Notes: generated by a model not told the origin, from the letters alone. 64,000 nucleotides of DNA from JBAXTE01 sp964653595 (GCA_964653595.1 CAZZHH010000006.1:20807-84806); one strand, 5' to 3'. Counted from the first letter of the stretch, positions 17,293-26,995 are shown. A program made the numbers and translations.

Positions 17293-18135
17293 TTAATTTC
17301 TGAGGGTAATAGTACGAGTATTTCCGTTTACGGTAATGGTAGCAATTTGATCACACGAGCCATCGCCAAAATGGATAACAACCACTGGAAGATCGTTAAC
17401 CACGGTAGAAATTTTGCCTTGTTTAATCCATCTACAATTTCGAGCAACAATTAACGGTTCTACAATAGTGGCAACATAATTTCTTCCATTTTTGGTAGTT
17501 CCCGAAGTAAATCCAGTGATAGAGTACACATCATCTAATCGAACGGGGGTGCTTTCACCTTCTATCCATGTACGAGTTCTTTGTGCAGACCGGGTTGCTA
17601 TCACCTCGCCATAGGGAGTGATAATAGAACCATCTGAAATAGATACTGAGTAGGTAATAAATCCGTTAACAAGGCCATTATTGACAATGGTTTTTGTTCC
17701 TGACACTTGATATCCATTAATAGCAAACCCATTCAAAGAGATGGTTCGTGTCATCCCTTCTACTCTATATCTAGCGGTTTGATGAATAATGATTTGACCC
17801 GTTAACAAATTTCCATTTTGCGAGGTACAATTCCCCGAAAAATTGATCACCATCGTTTTAGGCCATGTGGTTGTATCCGGGTGGTTGATAGAAATTTGAA
17901 TGCACGAATCTAACGGTTTTGCTGCATTTGAATAACCAGAGGCATCAAGGGCATTACTAATATCATTTATTTCATCGGTTATAAGATTAAAAATTTTGGT
18001 TGACTCTGCGTCATTTTTTTGAATTTCTATCAGCAGCTCTGTCTCTTCATTGTTGTTAGTTTTATCTTTTTTACACGAATAAAACACCGTTAAGAAGAGT
18101 GATATTAATACTATAATGGATGATTTTATATACAT
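17293..18135 (-). CDS. Uncharacterised lipoprotein
   Basis: A 280-residue protein with a lipoprotein signal (SLFLTVFYSCKKDK, cysteine near residue 21). The remainder is rich in beta-strand-forming residues and has two related stretches, MVINFSGNCTSQNGNLLTG and VVVIHFGDGSCDQIATITVNG, which suggest a repeated beta-sandwich. I do not recognise the family. It is 14 bases upstream of the glycosyltransferase and 58 bases downstream of an Ig-like lipoprotein, so the three probably form one transcript. Confidence 0.7.
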   Translation of the reverse strand: MYIKSSIIVLISLFLTVFYSCKKDKTNNNEETELLIEIQKNDAESTKIFNLITDEINDISNALDASGYSNAAKPLDSCIQISINHPDTTTWPKTMVINFSGNCTSQNGNLLTGQIIIHQTARYRVEGMTRTISLNGFAINGYQVSGTKTIVNNGLVNGFITYSVSISDGSIITPYGEVIATRSAQRTRTWIEGESTPVRLDDVYSITGFTSGTTKNGRNYVATIVEPLIVARNCRWIKQGKISTVVNDLPVVVIHFGDGSCDQIATITVNGNTRTITLRN

Positions 18136-18193
18136 TTTACTTGAATTTTAAAGGTTCATACTTTTACAAATGGATTGTGTTTTCGAATGATTT

Positions 18194-19825
18194 TTAGTTT
18201 ACTATAAATTTTTCTTCAATATCCCACTTTGCTCTTATTTGAATAGGGCTAGAGAAGTTAAGAATAGTTTCCGGATATTTTTTCTTGAAATAGTCGCCAT
18301 TATCCCATTTTAAGTTTCGGTTTTCATCCATAATTGCTCTCACTTTGTATGTTCCAGGAGAGAGATTTTGCCATACCAACTTTTTACTTTCGTTGGCACT
18401 TATTGTATTGACAACTTCGCCATATTCATTTATTAACTGAACAAATGCAGGCAATTTCTTGGTGTTTTCAAAATTTATGATTAAATTTCCATAATCATTT
18501 TCGGTAAGTATGGTAAAATGAGAGACAATCGTATCATTGGTCAACAAGTTATATCCAACAAAGGCAGAGTCGAGGATTTGCAAATAATAAGATTGGTTCT
18601 CTATTTTTTCAAAATCAACACTAAATTTAGTTTGAATGGAGTCTTTGTTTGTTATTTTAAAATCTACCATGGTAGTATCTTTGGAGATATTAAATAACTT
18701 AATTTTATCTTTCTGAATCTCCTTTACTGGATAACTTAACTTAAGTTCGAGAGGCTTATAAAGCTCTTTGTTGTTTTGAAAGGTTACGAATATTTTTGTT
18801 GCTCCCTCCCCTGCTCTTCGTGTATTTTTTCGCTCTACAGATGGAACGAAATCAAGCGTGTCCTTCATTCCTTGATCTTCGACAAAAAGGGTAACCGTAT
18901 CGGGGGTCATATAGGTATCCAATAAAAAAATGGAGTCGCCACCTTTTGTAGGTTCCACAAAAAATCTTTCTTTAAAAACACCATTTTTCAATGTAAAAAC
19001 CGGATTATTGGTCTTTTTTTTGAAAACAAAAAGTGTTTTTCCTTTATCAGCAGAAGTTTTTTTTAGAATTCGTTGTGTTGTATCTGTTTGAAAAAACATA
19101 GATATCATAAGGTTAGAAGCATTGTTTGCCTCTAATGTTGAATCTATAAAGCCAATTTTTTCGGTGAATTGATCAAACAAAAGATTGTTGTTTTTATCAG
19201 AGAGGACAAATAATTTATACTTCAACAATCCAATGTGAGCAAACTCAAACTCTCCAAAATCATTTGTTTTAGTTAAATAATATGGCCTTTGAGTAGATGG
19301 AAGAGAATCTACATTATCAGTATAAAGCATAACATATACTTGCTTTTCTGGCAAAACAGATTCGGCATCCATCACCTTACCATTAATTCTACCAGAATCA
19401 ATCTTGTTGCCTGTGGAGAAAATATATTCAAAAGCCGAAATTGAATTCCCTTCGGTAATATCACGAATGCAGTTATCGAAAAACATGGTATATGTAGTGT
19501 TTTGTTTCAACGTATCTTCAAATTGAATCAACACCTGTTTGCCACTGGTTTTGAATATAGGACTAGTCATTAATGGGGGTGAAATCATCACTTTTTCGGA
19601 TGGATTTTGGATCTCCATATATTCATCGAAGGTAATTTGGATGGTAGTTCCATTAACAAAACTAATATGATTATTTTCTGGGGAAAGTTTGGTGATTTTG
19701 GGTGGAGTTGTATCCCTTGGACCGCCGGTAGGTGCAACAATTTGGGCACAGCTCACCAAAAAAGCAGCTCCTATTAAAAAGGACAATTTCAAGGTATTAT
19801 AGAAAAAGGATGATTGTTTATGCAT
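18194..19825 (-). CDS. Ig-like domain lipoprotein (Big_5-type)
   Basis: A 543-residue outer-membrane or surface lipoprotein. The signal peptide ends at the lipobox LVSC, followed by AQIVAPTGGPRDTTPPKI, a signature of a widespread Bacteroidota lipoprotein group with an N-terminal Ig-like (Big_5/SbsA) domain of about 110 residues. The segment near 160-230 looks like a second beta domain of the carboxypeptidase-regulatory type (GRINGKVMDAESVLPEKQVY). The final part (PGTYKVRAIMDENRNLKWD) is another such fold. The biological role is not established. A TATTTTTG promoter element is located about 25 bases upstream. Confidence 0.82.
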   Translation of the reverse strand: MHKQSSFFYNTLKLSFLIGAAFLVSCAQIVAPTGGPRDTTPPKITKLSPENNHISFVNGTTIQITFDEYMEIQNPSEKVMISPPLMTSPIFKTSGKQVLIQFEDTLKQNTTYTMFFDNCIRDITEGNSISAFEYIFSTGNKIDSGRINGKVMDAESVLPEKQVYVMLYTDNVDSLPSTQRPYYLTKTNDFGEFEFAHIGLLKYKLFVLSDKNNNLLFDQFTEKIGFIDSTLEANNASNLMISMFFQTDTTQRILKKTSADKGKTLFVFKKKTNNPVFTLKNGVFKERFFVEPTKGGDSIFLLDTYMTPDTVTLFVEDQGMKDTLDFVPSVERKNTRRAGEGATKIFVTFQNNKELYKPLELKLSYPVKEIQKDKIKLFNISKDTTMVDFKITNKDSIQTKFSVDFEKIENQSYYLQILDSAFVGYNLLTNDTIVSHFTILTENDYGNLIINFENTKKLPAFVQLINEYGEVVNTISANESKKLVWQNLSPGTYKVRAIMDENRNLKWDNGDYFKKKYPETILNFSSPIQIRAKWDIEEKFIVN

Positions 19826-19849
19826 TTTCTTTTATAATCATATTGAGTT

Positions 19850-19857
19850 CAAAAATA
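19850..19857 (-). promoter_or_regulatory. Promoter -7 element for the Ig-like lipoprotein gene
   Basis: On the minus strand this reads TATTTTTG, a TAnnTTTG match, 25 bases before the start codon. Confidence 0.5.
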
Positions 19858-19880
19858 CAACTTTTTTACTACTCTTTAAA

Positions 19881-19925
19881 AAATAAAAAAGCCCTATGAG
19901 GATTATAATTTCCCCTAGGGCTTAA
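19881..19925 (-). terminator. Rho-independent terminator of the dipeptidase transcript
   Basis: On the minus strand a stem of agccctagggg pairing with cctcatagggct (one small bulge) is followed by a T-rich run. It lies about 50 bases after the dipeptidase stop. Confidence 0.85.
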
Positions 19926-19974
19926 ATTTTTAGAAAAGAACTTAATAACAGCGATAGAATCGCAGTGAAAATTC

Positions 19975-21345
19975 CTATTTTTTCAATTCTGCATAATATT
20001 GGTAGAAATATGGGATTGTTTCGATTCCTTTGAAGAGATTAAACAGTGGGTAATTTTCGTTTGGAGAGTGAATTGCATCCGACTCTAGGCCAAATCCCAT
20101 CAGAATCGACTTGATTCCAAGCACTTTTTCGAAAAGAGCAATAATTGGGATACTTCCTCCGCTTCTTGTTGGAATTGGGGCTTTTCCGAATGTTTTTTCG
20201 TAAGCCAAGTGAGCCGCTTTGTACTCTACTGTATCGATAGGTGAAACATATGCTTCCCCTCCATGTAGGTTGGTTACTTTTATTTTAGTGTATTCTGGAG
20301 CGATCGCATTTAAATGGTCTTCAAAAAGTTTAGCTATTTTAATCGAGTCTTGTGCTGGAACCAAACGCATCGATATTTTGGCATACGCTTTTGAAGGGAG
20401 TACAGTTTTGGCACCTTCTCCAATGTATCCCGACCAAATTCCATTTACATCAAGAGTTGGGCGAATACCAGTACGTTCAATCGTTGAGTATCCAACCTCT
20501 CCCCAAACTTGGTTTAGATCAAGCGCTTTTTTGTATTTCTCAAGATTAAACGGAGCTTTCGCCATTTCTGCACGTTCATGTTGACTAATTTCTACAACAT
20601 CGTCGTAAAAACCAGGTATCGTAATTTTGTTATTTTCATCGTGTAACGAAGCAATCAATTTTGCAAGAATGTTAGCTGGATTGGCTACAGCACCGCCAAA
20701 TATACCTGAGTGCAAATCGCGGTTTGGACCCGTAAGTTCTACTTCTAAGTATGCCAAACCTCTTAGTCCAACGGTGATAGATGGAATATCTTGAGCAATC
20801 ATGCCAGTATCAGACACCAAAATTACATCAGCTTTAAGCATATCTATGTGTTCTTCGCAGAATTTCCCTAGGTTTACAGAACCAACTTCCTCTTCCCCTT
20901 CGATCATAAATTTTACATTGCAAGGAAGTTGATTGGTTTGAATCATATATTCAAAAGCTTTTATGTGCATAAATGCCTGCCCTTTATCATCATCGGCACC
21001 ACGAGCAAATATTTTTTCATCGCGAATAACTGGTTCAAATGGGTCACTTTTCCATAGTTCGAGCGGTTCTACAGGCATAACATCATAATGTCCATAAACC
21101 AATACGGTAGGAAGATTTGGATCGATTATCTTTTCTGCATAAAGAACCGGATTGCCATCGGTAGGCATAACTTCAGCTTTGTCTGCTCCTGCGGCTAAAA
21201 GCGAGGATTTCAAAAACTCAGCTGCAGTATACATATCTTGCTTATTTTCGGAAAGTGCACTTATAGATGGTATTCTAAGATAATCGAATAATTCGGTTAA
21301 AAAACGATCTTTGTTTTGGTCAATGTAATGTTTAATTGTGTCCAT
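19975..21345 (-). CDS. M20 family metallopeptidase / dipeptidase
   Basis: A 456-residue cytoplasmic peptidase of the M20 family, related to carnosinase-type dipeptidases. The start at 21345 (MDTIKHYIDQNKDRFLTELF) leaves a four-base gap to cdaA; the longer frame would overlap cdaA and adds non-conserved residues. The metal and catalytic motifs are present: VYGHYDVMPVEP, ARGADDDKGQ, and EGEEEVGS with the catalytic glutamate. ELTGPNRDLHSGIFGG and the C-terminal GFGLESDAIHSPNE complete the second metal site. It may be translated from the cdaA transcript and ends at a clear terminator. Confidence 0.92.
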   Translation of the reverse strand: MDTIKHYIDQNKDRFLTELFDYLRIPSISALSENKQDMYTAAEFLKSSLLAAGADKAEVMPTDGNPVLYAEKIIDPNLPTVLVYGHYDVMPVEPLELWKSDPFEPVIRDEKIFARGADDDKGQAFMHIKAFEYMIQTNQLPCNVKFMIEGEEEVGSVNLGKFCEEHIDMLKADVILVSDTGMIAQDIPSITVGLRGLAYLEVELTGPNRDLHSGIFGGAVANPANILAKLIASLHDENNKITIPGFYDDVVEISQHERAEMAKAPFNLEKYKKALDLNQVWGEVGYSTIERTGIRPTLDVNGIWSGYIGEGAKTVLPSKAYAKISMRLVPAQDSIKIAKLFEDHLNAIAPEYTKIKVTNLHGGEAYVSPIDTVEYKAAHLAYEKTFGKAPIPTRSGGSIPIIALFEKVLGIKSILMGFGLESDAIHSPNENYPLFNLFKGIETIPYFYQYYAELKK

Positions 21346-21349
21346 ATGC

Positions 21350-22153
21350 TTATTTTTTTTTATTTTTTGGTTCGTTAAATTCATTGATAAGTAGTTCTAA
21401 CAATTTTGCAGGCTGAATGTTTCTTTGAAGAATTCCATTTTTACAAAATGAAAGGTGCCCCGATTGTTCACTTACCACAATAGTGATGGCATCCGTATTT
21501 TCTGTCAACCCCAACGCAGAGCGGTGTCTCAATCCTAACTCGGAGGGCAAATGAGAATTGGAAGAGATTGGTAAAATGCAACGGGCAGCTTTAATCCTGC
21601 TGTGTTGAATAATAATAGCACCATCGTGTAGGGGACTATTTTTAAAGAATATATTCTGAATTAATTCTCTACTTATGTGAGAATCAATATATTCACCGGT
21701 GGATATGTATTCATCGATATCTGTTTTTTTTGCAATTACAATGAGAGCTCCTGTTTTTTCATTTGCCATTCTCTGACATGCATCTACAATCGTTTCGATA
21801 TTGGACATTGTATTCTCTTCATTGAAAAAACTCCACAGAAAGGGATTTCTTTTTTTATAAAAATTGGGATTACCCAAAAGGAGTAAAAACTTACGTATTT
21901 CGGGTTGAAAAACAACAATCAATGCAATTACTCCAACGCTAATAAACTCGCCAATAAGTGCAGACAGGAGCTCCATTTGGAGAGAAGTAACAATTTTCCA
22001 AACAAAAAAGACAGCAATAATACCAATAAAAATTTTCATGGCGGCTGTGCCTTTTATCAATCTATACAGTTGGTACAGCAATATCGAAACAAACAGAATG
22101 TCGATTACATCCAATGGTTTTATTTCTAAAAAACTAAAAGAGTATAGAAGCAT
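21350..22153 (-). CDS. cdaA: Diadenylate cyclase CdaA
   Basis: A 267-residue membrane enzyme that makes cyclic di-AMP from two ATP. Three N-terminal transmembrane helices (within residues 1-85) precede a DisA_N/DAC domain with the two catalytic motifs, DGA in SPLHDGAIIIQ and RHR in GLRHRSALGLTE. The gene has its own TAGGTTTG promoter in the short gap after folP. CdaA and folP are neighbours in many Bacteroidota. No CdaR-type regulator gene is adjacent. Confidence 0.94.
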   Translation of the reverse strand: MLLYSFSFLEIKPLDVIDILFVSILLYQLYRLIKGTAAMKIFIGIIAVFFVWKIVTSLQMELLSALIGEFISVGVIALIVVFQPEIRKFLLLLGNPNFYKKRNPFLWSFFNEENTMSNIETIVDACQRMANEKTGALIVIAKKTDIDEYISTGEYIDSHISRELIQNIFFKNSPLHDGAIIIQHSRIKAARCILPISSNSHLPSELGLRHRSALGLTENTDAITIVVSEQSGHLSFCKNGILQRNIQPAKLLELLINEFNEPKNKKK

Positions 22154-22169
22154 TTGGTTATAGTTTTTA

Positions 22170-22177
22170 CAAACCTA
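22170..22177 (-). promoter_or_regulatory. Promoter -7 element for cdaA
   Basis: On the minus strand this reads TAGGTTTG, a TAnnTTTG match, 17 bases before the cdaA start and downstream of the folP stop. Confidence 0.6.
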
Positions 22178-22201
22178 CAATTTTTTTTCGAATTTTGCCT
22201 T

Positions 22202-23059
22202 CTAATCCTTATATGACAAGAAAAAATTGGTTTTTTTAACAATTTCTACCACTTCTACAGCCTCCTTAACATCATGTACTCTTAAGATAGAAGCACCATT
22301 TAGCAATGCAATGGTGTGAACAACCGACGATCCATTTAAAGACTCTGCCGCTGTAGTATGAATTAATTTTTGAATCATGGATTTTCGCGAAACACCAACC
22401 AAAATTGGCAAATCAAACACGTTAAAAGAAGAGAGTTTAGCAAGCAATTGGTAGTTATGGTCTACCGTTTTTCCGAAACCTAATCCAGGATCTAGAATAA
22501 TATCGTGCACTCCATGATCTCTAAAAAGTCTCAATTGATGTGTAAAAAACTGAATCATTTCGACTACAATATCTTCATAAATAGGATTATTTTGCATTAC
22601 ATCTGGGCGACCTCCTGTATGCATCATAATATATGGAACCTGCAGAGAACCTATGGTTGATGCCATGTTAGAATCGAACAGTCCGCCCGAAATATCGTTA
22701 ATAATATGTGCGCCATTTTCTACCGATTTCTCGGCAACTTTTGCACGCCATGTGTCTATCGAAATAATGACATCGGGAAAGTTTGTTGATACGGATTTTA
22801 CAGCAGGAATTAATCTTTTTAACTCCATCTCTAAATCCACTTCTTGCGATCCTGGGCGGGTAGATACAGCACCAATATCGATGATAGAAGCCCCTTGATG
22901 AATCATTTTTTCAACCTGCAAAAGCCATTGTTCTTCCTTTGAGAATTTACCTCCATCAAAAAAAGAGTCCGGTGTAATGTTTAAGATACCCATCACTTTT
23001 GGCGATAATAAATCCAAAAGTTTACCTCCACAATTGATTGTTTTTACGTGTTGATCCAT
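22202..23059 (-). CDS. folP: Dihydropteroate synthase FolP
   Basis: A 285-residue enzyme that condenses para-aminobenzoate with hydroxymethyl-dihydropterin diphosphate in folate synthesis. The start chosen is the ATG at 23059 (MDQHVKTINCGGKLLDL); a TTG at 23077 is in frame but would lie within about five bases of the promoter -7 box. Family motifs are visible: VMGILNITPDSFFDGG, DIGAVSTRPGS, SIDTWRAKVAE, IINDISGG, YIMMHTGG, DPGLGFGKT and VGVSRKSMI. All agree with an active enzyme of normal length. Confidence 0.95.
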   Translation of the reverse strand: MDQHVKTINCGGKLLDLLSPKVMGILNITPDSFFDGGKFSKEEQWLLQVEKMIHQGASIIDIGAVSTRPGSQEVDLEMELKRLIPAVKSVSTNFPDVIISIDTWRAKVAEKSVENGAHIINDISGGLFDSNMASTIGSLQVPYIMMHTGGRPDVMQNNPIYEDIVVEMIQFFTHQLRLFRDHGVHDIILDPGLGFGKTVDHNYQLLAKLSSFNVFDLPILVGVSRKSMIQKLIHTTAAESLNGSSVVHTIALLNGASILRVHDVKEAVEVVEIVKKTNFFLSYKD

Positions 23060-23074
23060 TTTTTGATTTTTGTA

Positions 23075-23082
23075 CAAAGATA
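23075..23082 (-). promoter_or_regulatory. Promoter -7 element for folP
   Basis: On the minus strand this reads TATCTTTG, a TAnnTTTG match, 16 bases before the ATG at 23059. It supports that ATG over the upstream TTG. Confidence 0.65.
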
Positions 23083-23279
23083 TGCATTTTTGATTTTTTA
23101 ATAATTTTAGTTTTATGTTCTGTCAATTTTTTTATAATTTTATACCGTATAATGTTTTTAACAAAGAGAGATTTAATCCCTTTTATAAATGGAGAAAACA
23201 ATCTTTTTAAATCTTTTCTTTTATCCTAAAAACAAGAAAGTACACAAAAAACTATATTAACGATAACAAAACTCTATAG

Positions 23280-23834
23280 ATGAGCGATACGAACAAACAG
23301 TACGATGAAATATATGAGCTATGCTCTTCGGTTTTTTTCGATAAAATGAAGGATTATGGAACAGCCTGGAGAATATTAAGAGCCTCCTCATTAACCGATC
23401 AAATTTACATTAAAGCTCAACGAATTAGGAGCATACAAGATAAGGGAGTTGCAAAAATCAATGAGGGCATAAAGGGTGAATTTATTGGCATTGTAAACTA
23501 TGCTATCATGGCTTTAATCCAACTAGAAAAGGGGGTAGCAACTTCAGAAAACAGTGCAATGATGCCAGAAGAAGTGGAGGTATTATATCGTCATCACTTT
23601 CTTGCTTCTAAGGCATTAATGCAAGATAAAAATCACGACTACGACGAAGCATGGCGCAACATGAGAATTAGTTCATTGACAGACATTATACTAATGAAAA
23701 TCCTCAGAGTGAAACAAATTGAAGACAACCAGGGAAAGACCATTGTTTCTGAAGGTTTAGATGCAAATTATGCCGACATGATAAATTATGCCGTCTTTGC
23801 ACTTATCAAAATATCCGAATCAACCAATAAATAA
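23280..23834 (+). CDS. DUF1599 (nucleotide modification associated domain 1) protein
   Basis: A 184-residue cytoplasmic protein made of two similar halves of about 85 residues. Each has a DKMKDYGTAWRILRASSLTDQI-like block (first near 20-41, second at KNHDYDEAWRNMRISSLTDII) and an INYA helix. This is the DUF1599 family. Its other name reflects occurrence near nucleotide-modification genes, but a biochemical role is not established. It is followed by the BT_3928-like gene after one base, a pairing seen commonly in Bacteroidota together with tpiA. Confidence 0.85.
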   Translation: MSDTNKQYDEIYELCSSVFFDKMKDYGTAWRILRASSLTDQIYIKAQRIRSIQDKGVAKINEGIKGEFIGIVNYAIMALIQLEKGVATSENSAMMPEEVEVLYRHHFLASKALMQDKNHDYDEAWRNMRISSLTDIILMKILRVKQIEDNQGKTIVSEGLDANYADMINYAVFALIKISESTNK

Positions 23835-23835
23835 A

Positions 23836-25098
23836 ATGATTATGACAGAAAATTTAATTACAATAATGATTTTAGGGGCTATCGCCTGTATCGATTTGCT
23901 TATTTATATTTTTGTCCCCTCCAAACGAAAATTTGCAGCAATCTTTGCTCGACTATTTATCGGTTCCGTTTTCATTTTTTCTGGCTTTGTAAAAGCGGTT
24001 GACCCAATTGGTGTTTCCTATAAAATGCATGATTATTTAACTGCCTTTGGTCTTCACTGGATGCTACCTGCTAGCGAGGTTTTTGCAGTACTATTAAACC
24101 TGGCTGAATTTATCATTGGCTTTATAATCTTATTTGGTGTTTACATGCGCCTATTTGCTTGGGGCACATTACTATTTATGATCTTTTTTACCCCACTTAC
24201 CCTCTATTTAGCTATCAATAACCCAGTTAGCGACTGTGGTTGTTTTGGCGACTTTTTGGTAATGACCAACTGGGAAACTTTTTATAAAAACATCGTCTTT
24301 ATCACCTTCGCTTTGATAGTTTTTAGCTATAGAACTCGTTATTATGACAGAATGATACCCAAATGGGCGAAAAATTTTATTGTCTTTTTGGGATTGTTTA
24401 TTGGCGTGGGGATTCAACTTTATGCTCTTCGTTACGATGCAATAATCGACTTTAGACCATGGAAAGTAGGAAACAACATTGCCGAGCAAGTAGTGCCAAC
24501 CATGGAAGAGTCGGAAATAAAATTGGTGTATAAAAACAATACTACTGGCCAAGAAGAGGTGTATGCAAGTGCCGATTTGCCTTACGACGACTCGATTAAA
24601 ATGGCAAATTTAACCTTTGTGGATCAAAGGAAAACGGTAATAAAACCATATAAAGAAGCGCCAATTCATGATTTTATTATTTCAAACAAAGAAGGCGACA
24701 ACCTTACAGAAGAGATCATTTCTATTCCAAATTTTCATTTCATCATCGTGGCTTACGACATCACAAAAGCAAACAAAAAGAGTTTTGAATCCCTAAAAGA
24801 TTTTGCGAAAGGATGTACTAAAGACTCTATATCCATCCTTTGTCTTTCTGGATCCACTCCCAATGAAATTGAAACGTTTACCAAAGAGACCAAACTCAAT
24901 TTTCCTGTATTTTCAACCGATGCGACGGCATTAAAAACAATCATTCGTTCGAATCCTGGAATTTTGCTACTTAAAAATGGGTATGTGGTAGATAAATGGG
25001 CTCACAGAAAGATGATTTCTTACGAAACCTTTAAGTCGAACCTAAAAAAATATCAAGACAGTTACAACGAGTTTTTATCAAAAAAACCGACAGAATAA
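23836..25098 (+). CDS. BT_3928 family protein: DoxX/MauE-like membrane domain plus thioredoxin-like domain
   Basis: About 421 residues from the ATG at 23836 (a second ATG two codons later is equally possible); the longer frame overlaps DUF1599 and is not used. The N-terminal part (about 1-190) has several transmembrane helices with FARLFIGSVFIFSGFVKAVDP and the cysteine pair NPVSDCGCFGD, as in MauE/DoxX-type redox proteins. The C-terminal part is a periplasmic thioredoxin-like domain without an obvious CxxC. The molecular function is unknown. The gene is coupled to DUF1599. Confidence 0.8.
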   Translation: MIMTENLITIMILGAIACIDLLIYIFVPSKRKFAAIFARLFIGSVFIFSGFVKAVDPIGVSYKMHDYLTAFGLHWMLPASEVFAVLLNLAEFIIGFIILFGVYMRLFAWGTLLFMIFFTPLTLYLAINNPVSDCGCFGDFLVMTNWETFYKNIVFITFALIVFSYRTRYYDRMIPKWAKNFIVFLGLFIGVGIQLYALRYDAIIDFRPWKVGNNIAEQVVPTMEESEIKLVYKNNTTGQEEVYASADLPYDDSIKMANLTFVDQRKTVIKPYKEAPIHDFIISNKEGDNLTEEIISIPNFHFIIVAYDITKANKKSFESLKDFAKGCTKDSISILCLSGSTPNEIETFTKETKLNFPVFSTDATALKTIIRSNPGILLLKNGYVVDKWAHRKMISYETFKSNLKKYQDSYNEFLSKKPTE

Positions 25099-25110
25099 AA
25101 GAAAAAAATT

Positions 25111-26184
25111 TTGGGAAAATATATTTTTAAACGACTTGGATATGGAATCTTAGTTTTACTAGGTGTTCTGATAGTAGTGTTTTTTCTCTTTAATATTCTT
25201 CCGGGTGATCCTACAAAAATGATGCTTGGACAACGAAATGATATCGCATCTGCAGAGGCTATCAAGAAGGATTTGGGATTAGACCAACCACTATTAACAC
25301 AGTTTTTGAGCTATGTAAACGACGTATCTCCTTTATCAATGTACCAAAACAAAAAGGAGAGTTTTTTTTTCTACGACACTTTAAAATATAATTCATTCGC
25401 CTCTTTTCAAATTGGGAGTTCCGTGTTGGTTGTAAAATCCCCCTATCTCCGTAGATCTTATCAAACCAAACGCAATGTAACCGACATATTATTAGAAGCA
25501 TTCCCCCAAACAGCATTGTTAACTCTAGTTTCTATTATCTTTGCCATCGTAGTTGGCATTGCCATCGGGATATTGTGTGCTTTATACAAAGACACTTTGT
25601 TTGACAAATTATCCATCGTTATTTCTGTTTTTGGGATGTCGCTCCCCTCCTTTTTTGCTGCCATTGTTTTTGCTTGGATATTTGCATATTTACTCGGCGA
25701 TATTACTGGATTAAACATGTTTGGAAGTCTATACTCCGTAGATGATTTTGGAAATGGAGAGTACTTAGATTTAAAAAATTTAATTCTTCCCGCATTTACT
25801 TTAGGAATTCGACCTTTAGCAATTGTAGTAGAATTAACTCGAAGTGCTACGCTAGAGACCTTATCGCAAGATTATGTAAGAACAGCCTATGCAAAAGGAT
25901 TGTCAAAATTTAACGTAGTTTGGCGACATGTGATTAAAAACTCCCTAAATCCTATTGTAACAGCGGTTTCGGGCTGGTTAGCATCGCTAATGGCAGGAGC
26001 TGTATTTATTGAATACATCTTTGATTGGAAAGGAGTTGGAATTGTAATTGTAAACGCTCTCGAAAAATATGATTTTCCGGTATTAATGGGAGCGTTGTTG
26101 TTTATTTCTGTAATCTTAGTATTTATTAATATCTTTGTGGATATAATATATGGACTACTAGATCCAAAAATTAGACTTTCTTAA
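25111..26184 (+). CDS. ABC transporter permease of the DppB/OppB type
   Basis: A 357-residue inner-membrane permease with an N-terminal helix (YIFKRLGYGILVLLGVLIVV) and LPGDPTKMMLGQ, the standard beginning of peptide/nickel transporter permeases. The EAA loop is DYVRTAYAKGLSKFNVVWRHVIKNSL. The only plausible start is a TTG at 25111. No second permease, ATPase or binding-protein gene is adjacent, which is unusual for this transporter class; the partners must be elsewhere or the system is reduced. It sits between the BT_3928-like gene and tpiA on the same strand. Confidence 0.88.
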   Translation: MGKYIFKRLGYGILVLLGVLIVVFFLFNILPGDPTKMMLGQRNDIASAEAIKKDLGLDQPLLTQFLSYVNDVSPLSMYQNKKESFFFYDTLKYNSFASFQIGSSVLVVKSPYLRRSYQTKRNVTDILLEAFPQTALLTLVSIIFAIVVGIAIGILCALYKDTLFDKLSIVISVFGMSLPSFFAAIVFAWIFAYLLGDITGLNMFGSLYSVDDFGNGEYLDLKNLILPAFTLGIRPLAIVVELTRSATLETLSQDYVRTAYAKGLSKFNVVWRHVIKNSLNPIVTAVSGWLASLMAGAVFIEYIFDWKGVGIVIVNALEKYDFPVLMGALLFISVILVFINIFVDIIYGLLDPKIRLS

Positions 26185-26218
26185 AAACTTGAAACCAAAA
26201 AATTAAAATATTAAATAG

Positions 26219-26995
26219 ATGAAAAGTAAAATTGTAGCTGGCAACTGGAAAATGAATAAGACATTTTCGGATGCTGAAGATTTAATTGTAGAAATTGCAG
26301 AAGGCGTTGAAGAGTTAAGTGAATCGGTAGAGGTGATTCTATTTCCACCTTTTGTTTATATCGAAATGGCAACAGATATCGAGCAAGAAGCAAATGTGAT
26401 GATCGGTGCTCAAAACATAAGTCACTTCGAATCTGGCGCATATACCGGAGAGGTTTCTGGAGAGATGCTAGAATCGCTGGCGGTTCATTTTTGTTTAATC
26501 GGTCATAGCGAGCGAAGAAAATATTTTAACGAGACCAACGATATTCTCGCAAAAAAAGTAAACATTGCTTTAAAACACAATATTTCACCAATTTTTTGCA
26601 TTGGTGAAACATTAGAAGAACGTACGGCAGACAAACATTTTTCGATAGTAGAACAACAATTGAATGAATCCGTATTTCATTTATCCACAGAGGATTTTGA
26701 AAAGGTAATCATCGCTTATGAGCCTGTATGGGCAATTGGAACAGGTGTAACGGCTACTGTGGGACAAGCACAAGAGATGCATGCATATATTCGACAAATT
26801 ATAGCTAAAAAATATTCTCAAAGCATTGCCGACGAAGCCTTTATTCTTTATGGTGGTAGCTGCAATGCAGATAATGCCGAAGACTTATTCTCGCTTCCCG
26901 ATGTAGATGGTGGACTAATTGGAGGTGCATCGTTGAGTGCTGAACAATTTTTAAAAATTGTAGATGCTGCTGAATCTGTTACAGCTTCAAAATAA
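26219..26995 (+). CDS. tpiA: Triosephosphate isomerase
   Basis: A 258-residue glycolytic enzyme that interconverts dihydroxyacetone phosphate and glyceraldehyde 3-phosphate. AGNWKMNK carries Asn9 and Lys11, LIGHSERRKYF the catalytic histidine, and AYEPVWAIGTG the catalytic glutamate and flexible loop; LYGGSCNADNA and GLIGGASL bind phosphate. The length is normal. It is the last gene of a plus-strand run and is followed by hairpin-forming sequence. Confidence 0.97.
   Translation: MKSKIVAGNWKMNKTFSDAEDLIVEIAEGVEELSESVEVILFPPFVYIEMATDIEQEANVMIGAQNISHFESGAYTGEVSGEMLESLAVHFCLIGHSERRKYFNETNDILAKKVNIALKHNISPIFCIGETLEERTADKHFSIVEQQLNESVFHLSTEDFEKVIIAYEPVWAIGTGVTATVGQAQEMHAYIRQIIAKKYSQSIADEAFILYGGSCNADNAEDLFSLPDVDGGLIGGASLSAEQFLKIVDAAESVTASK

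Noticed and set aside
21346..21384. Longer start of the M20 dipeptidase
   Set aside because: It would overlap cdaA and adds a lysine/asparagine-rich stretch not expected in the family; the ATG at 21345 is adjacent to cdaA and fits.
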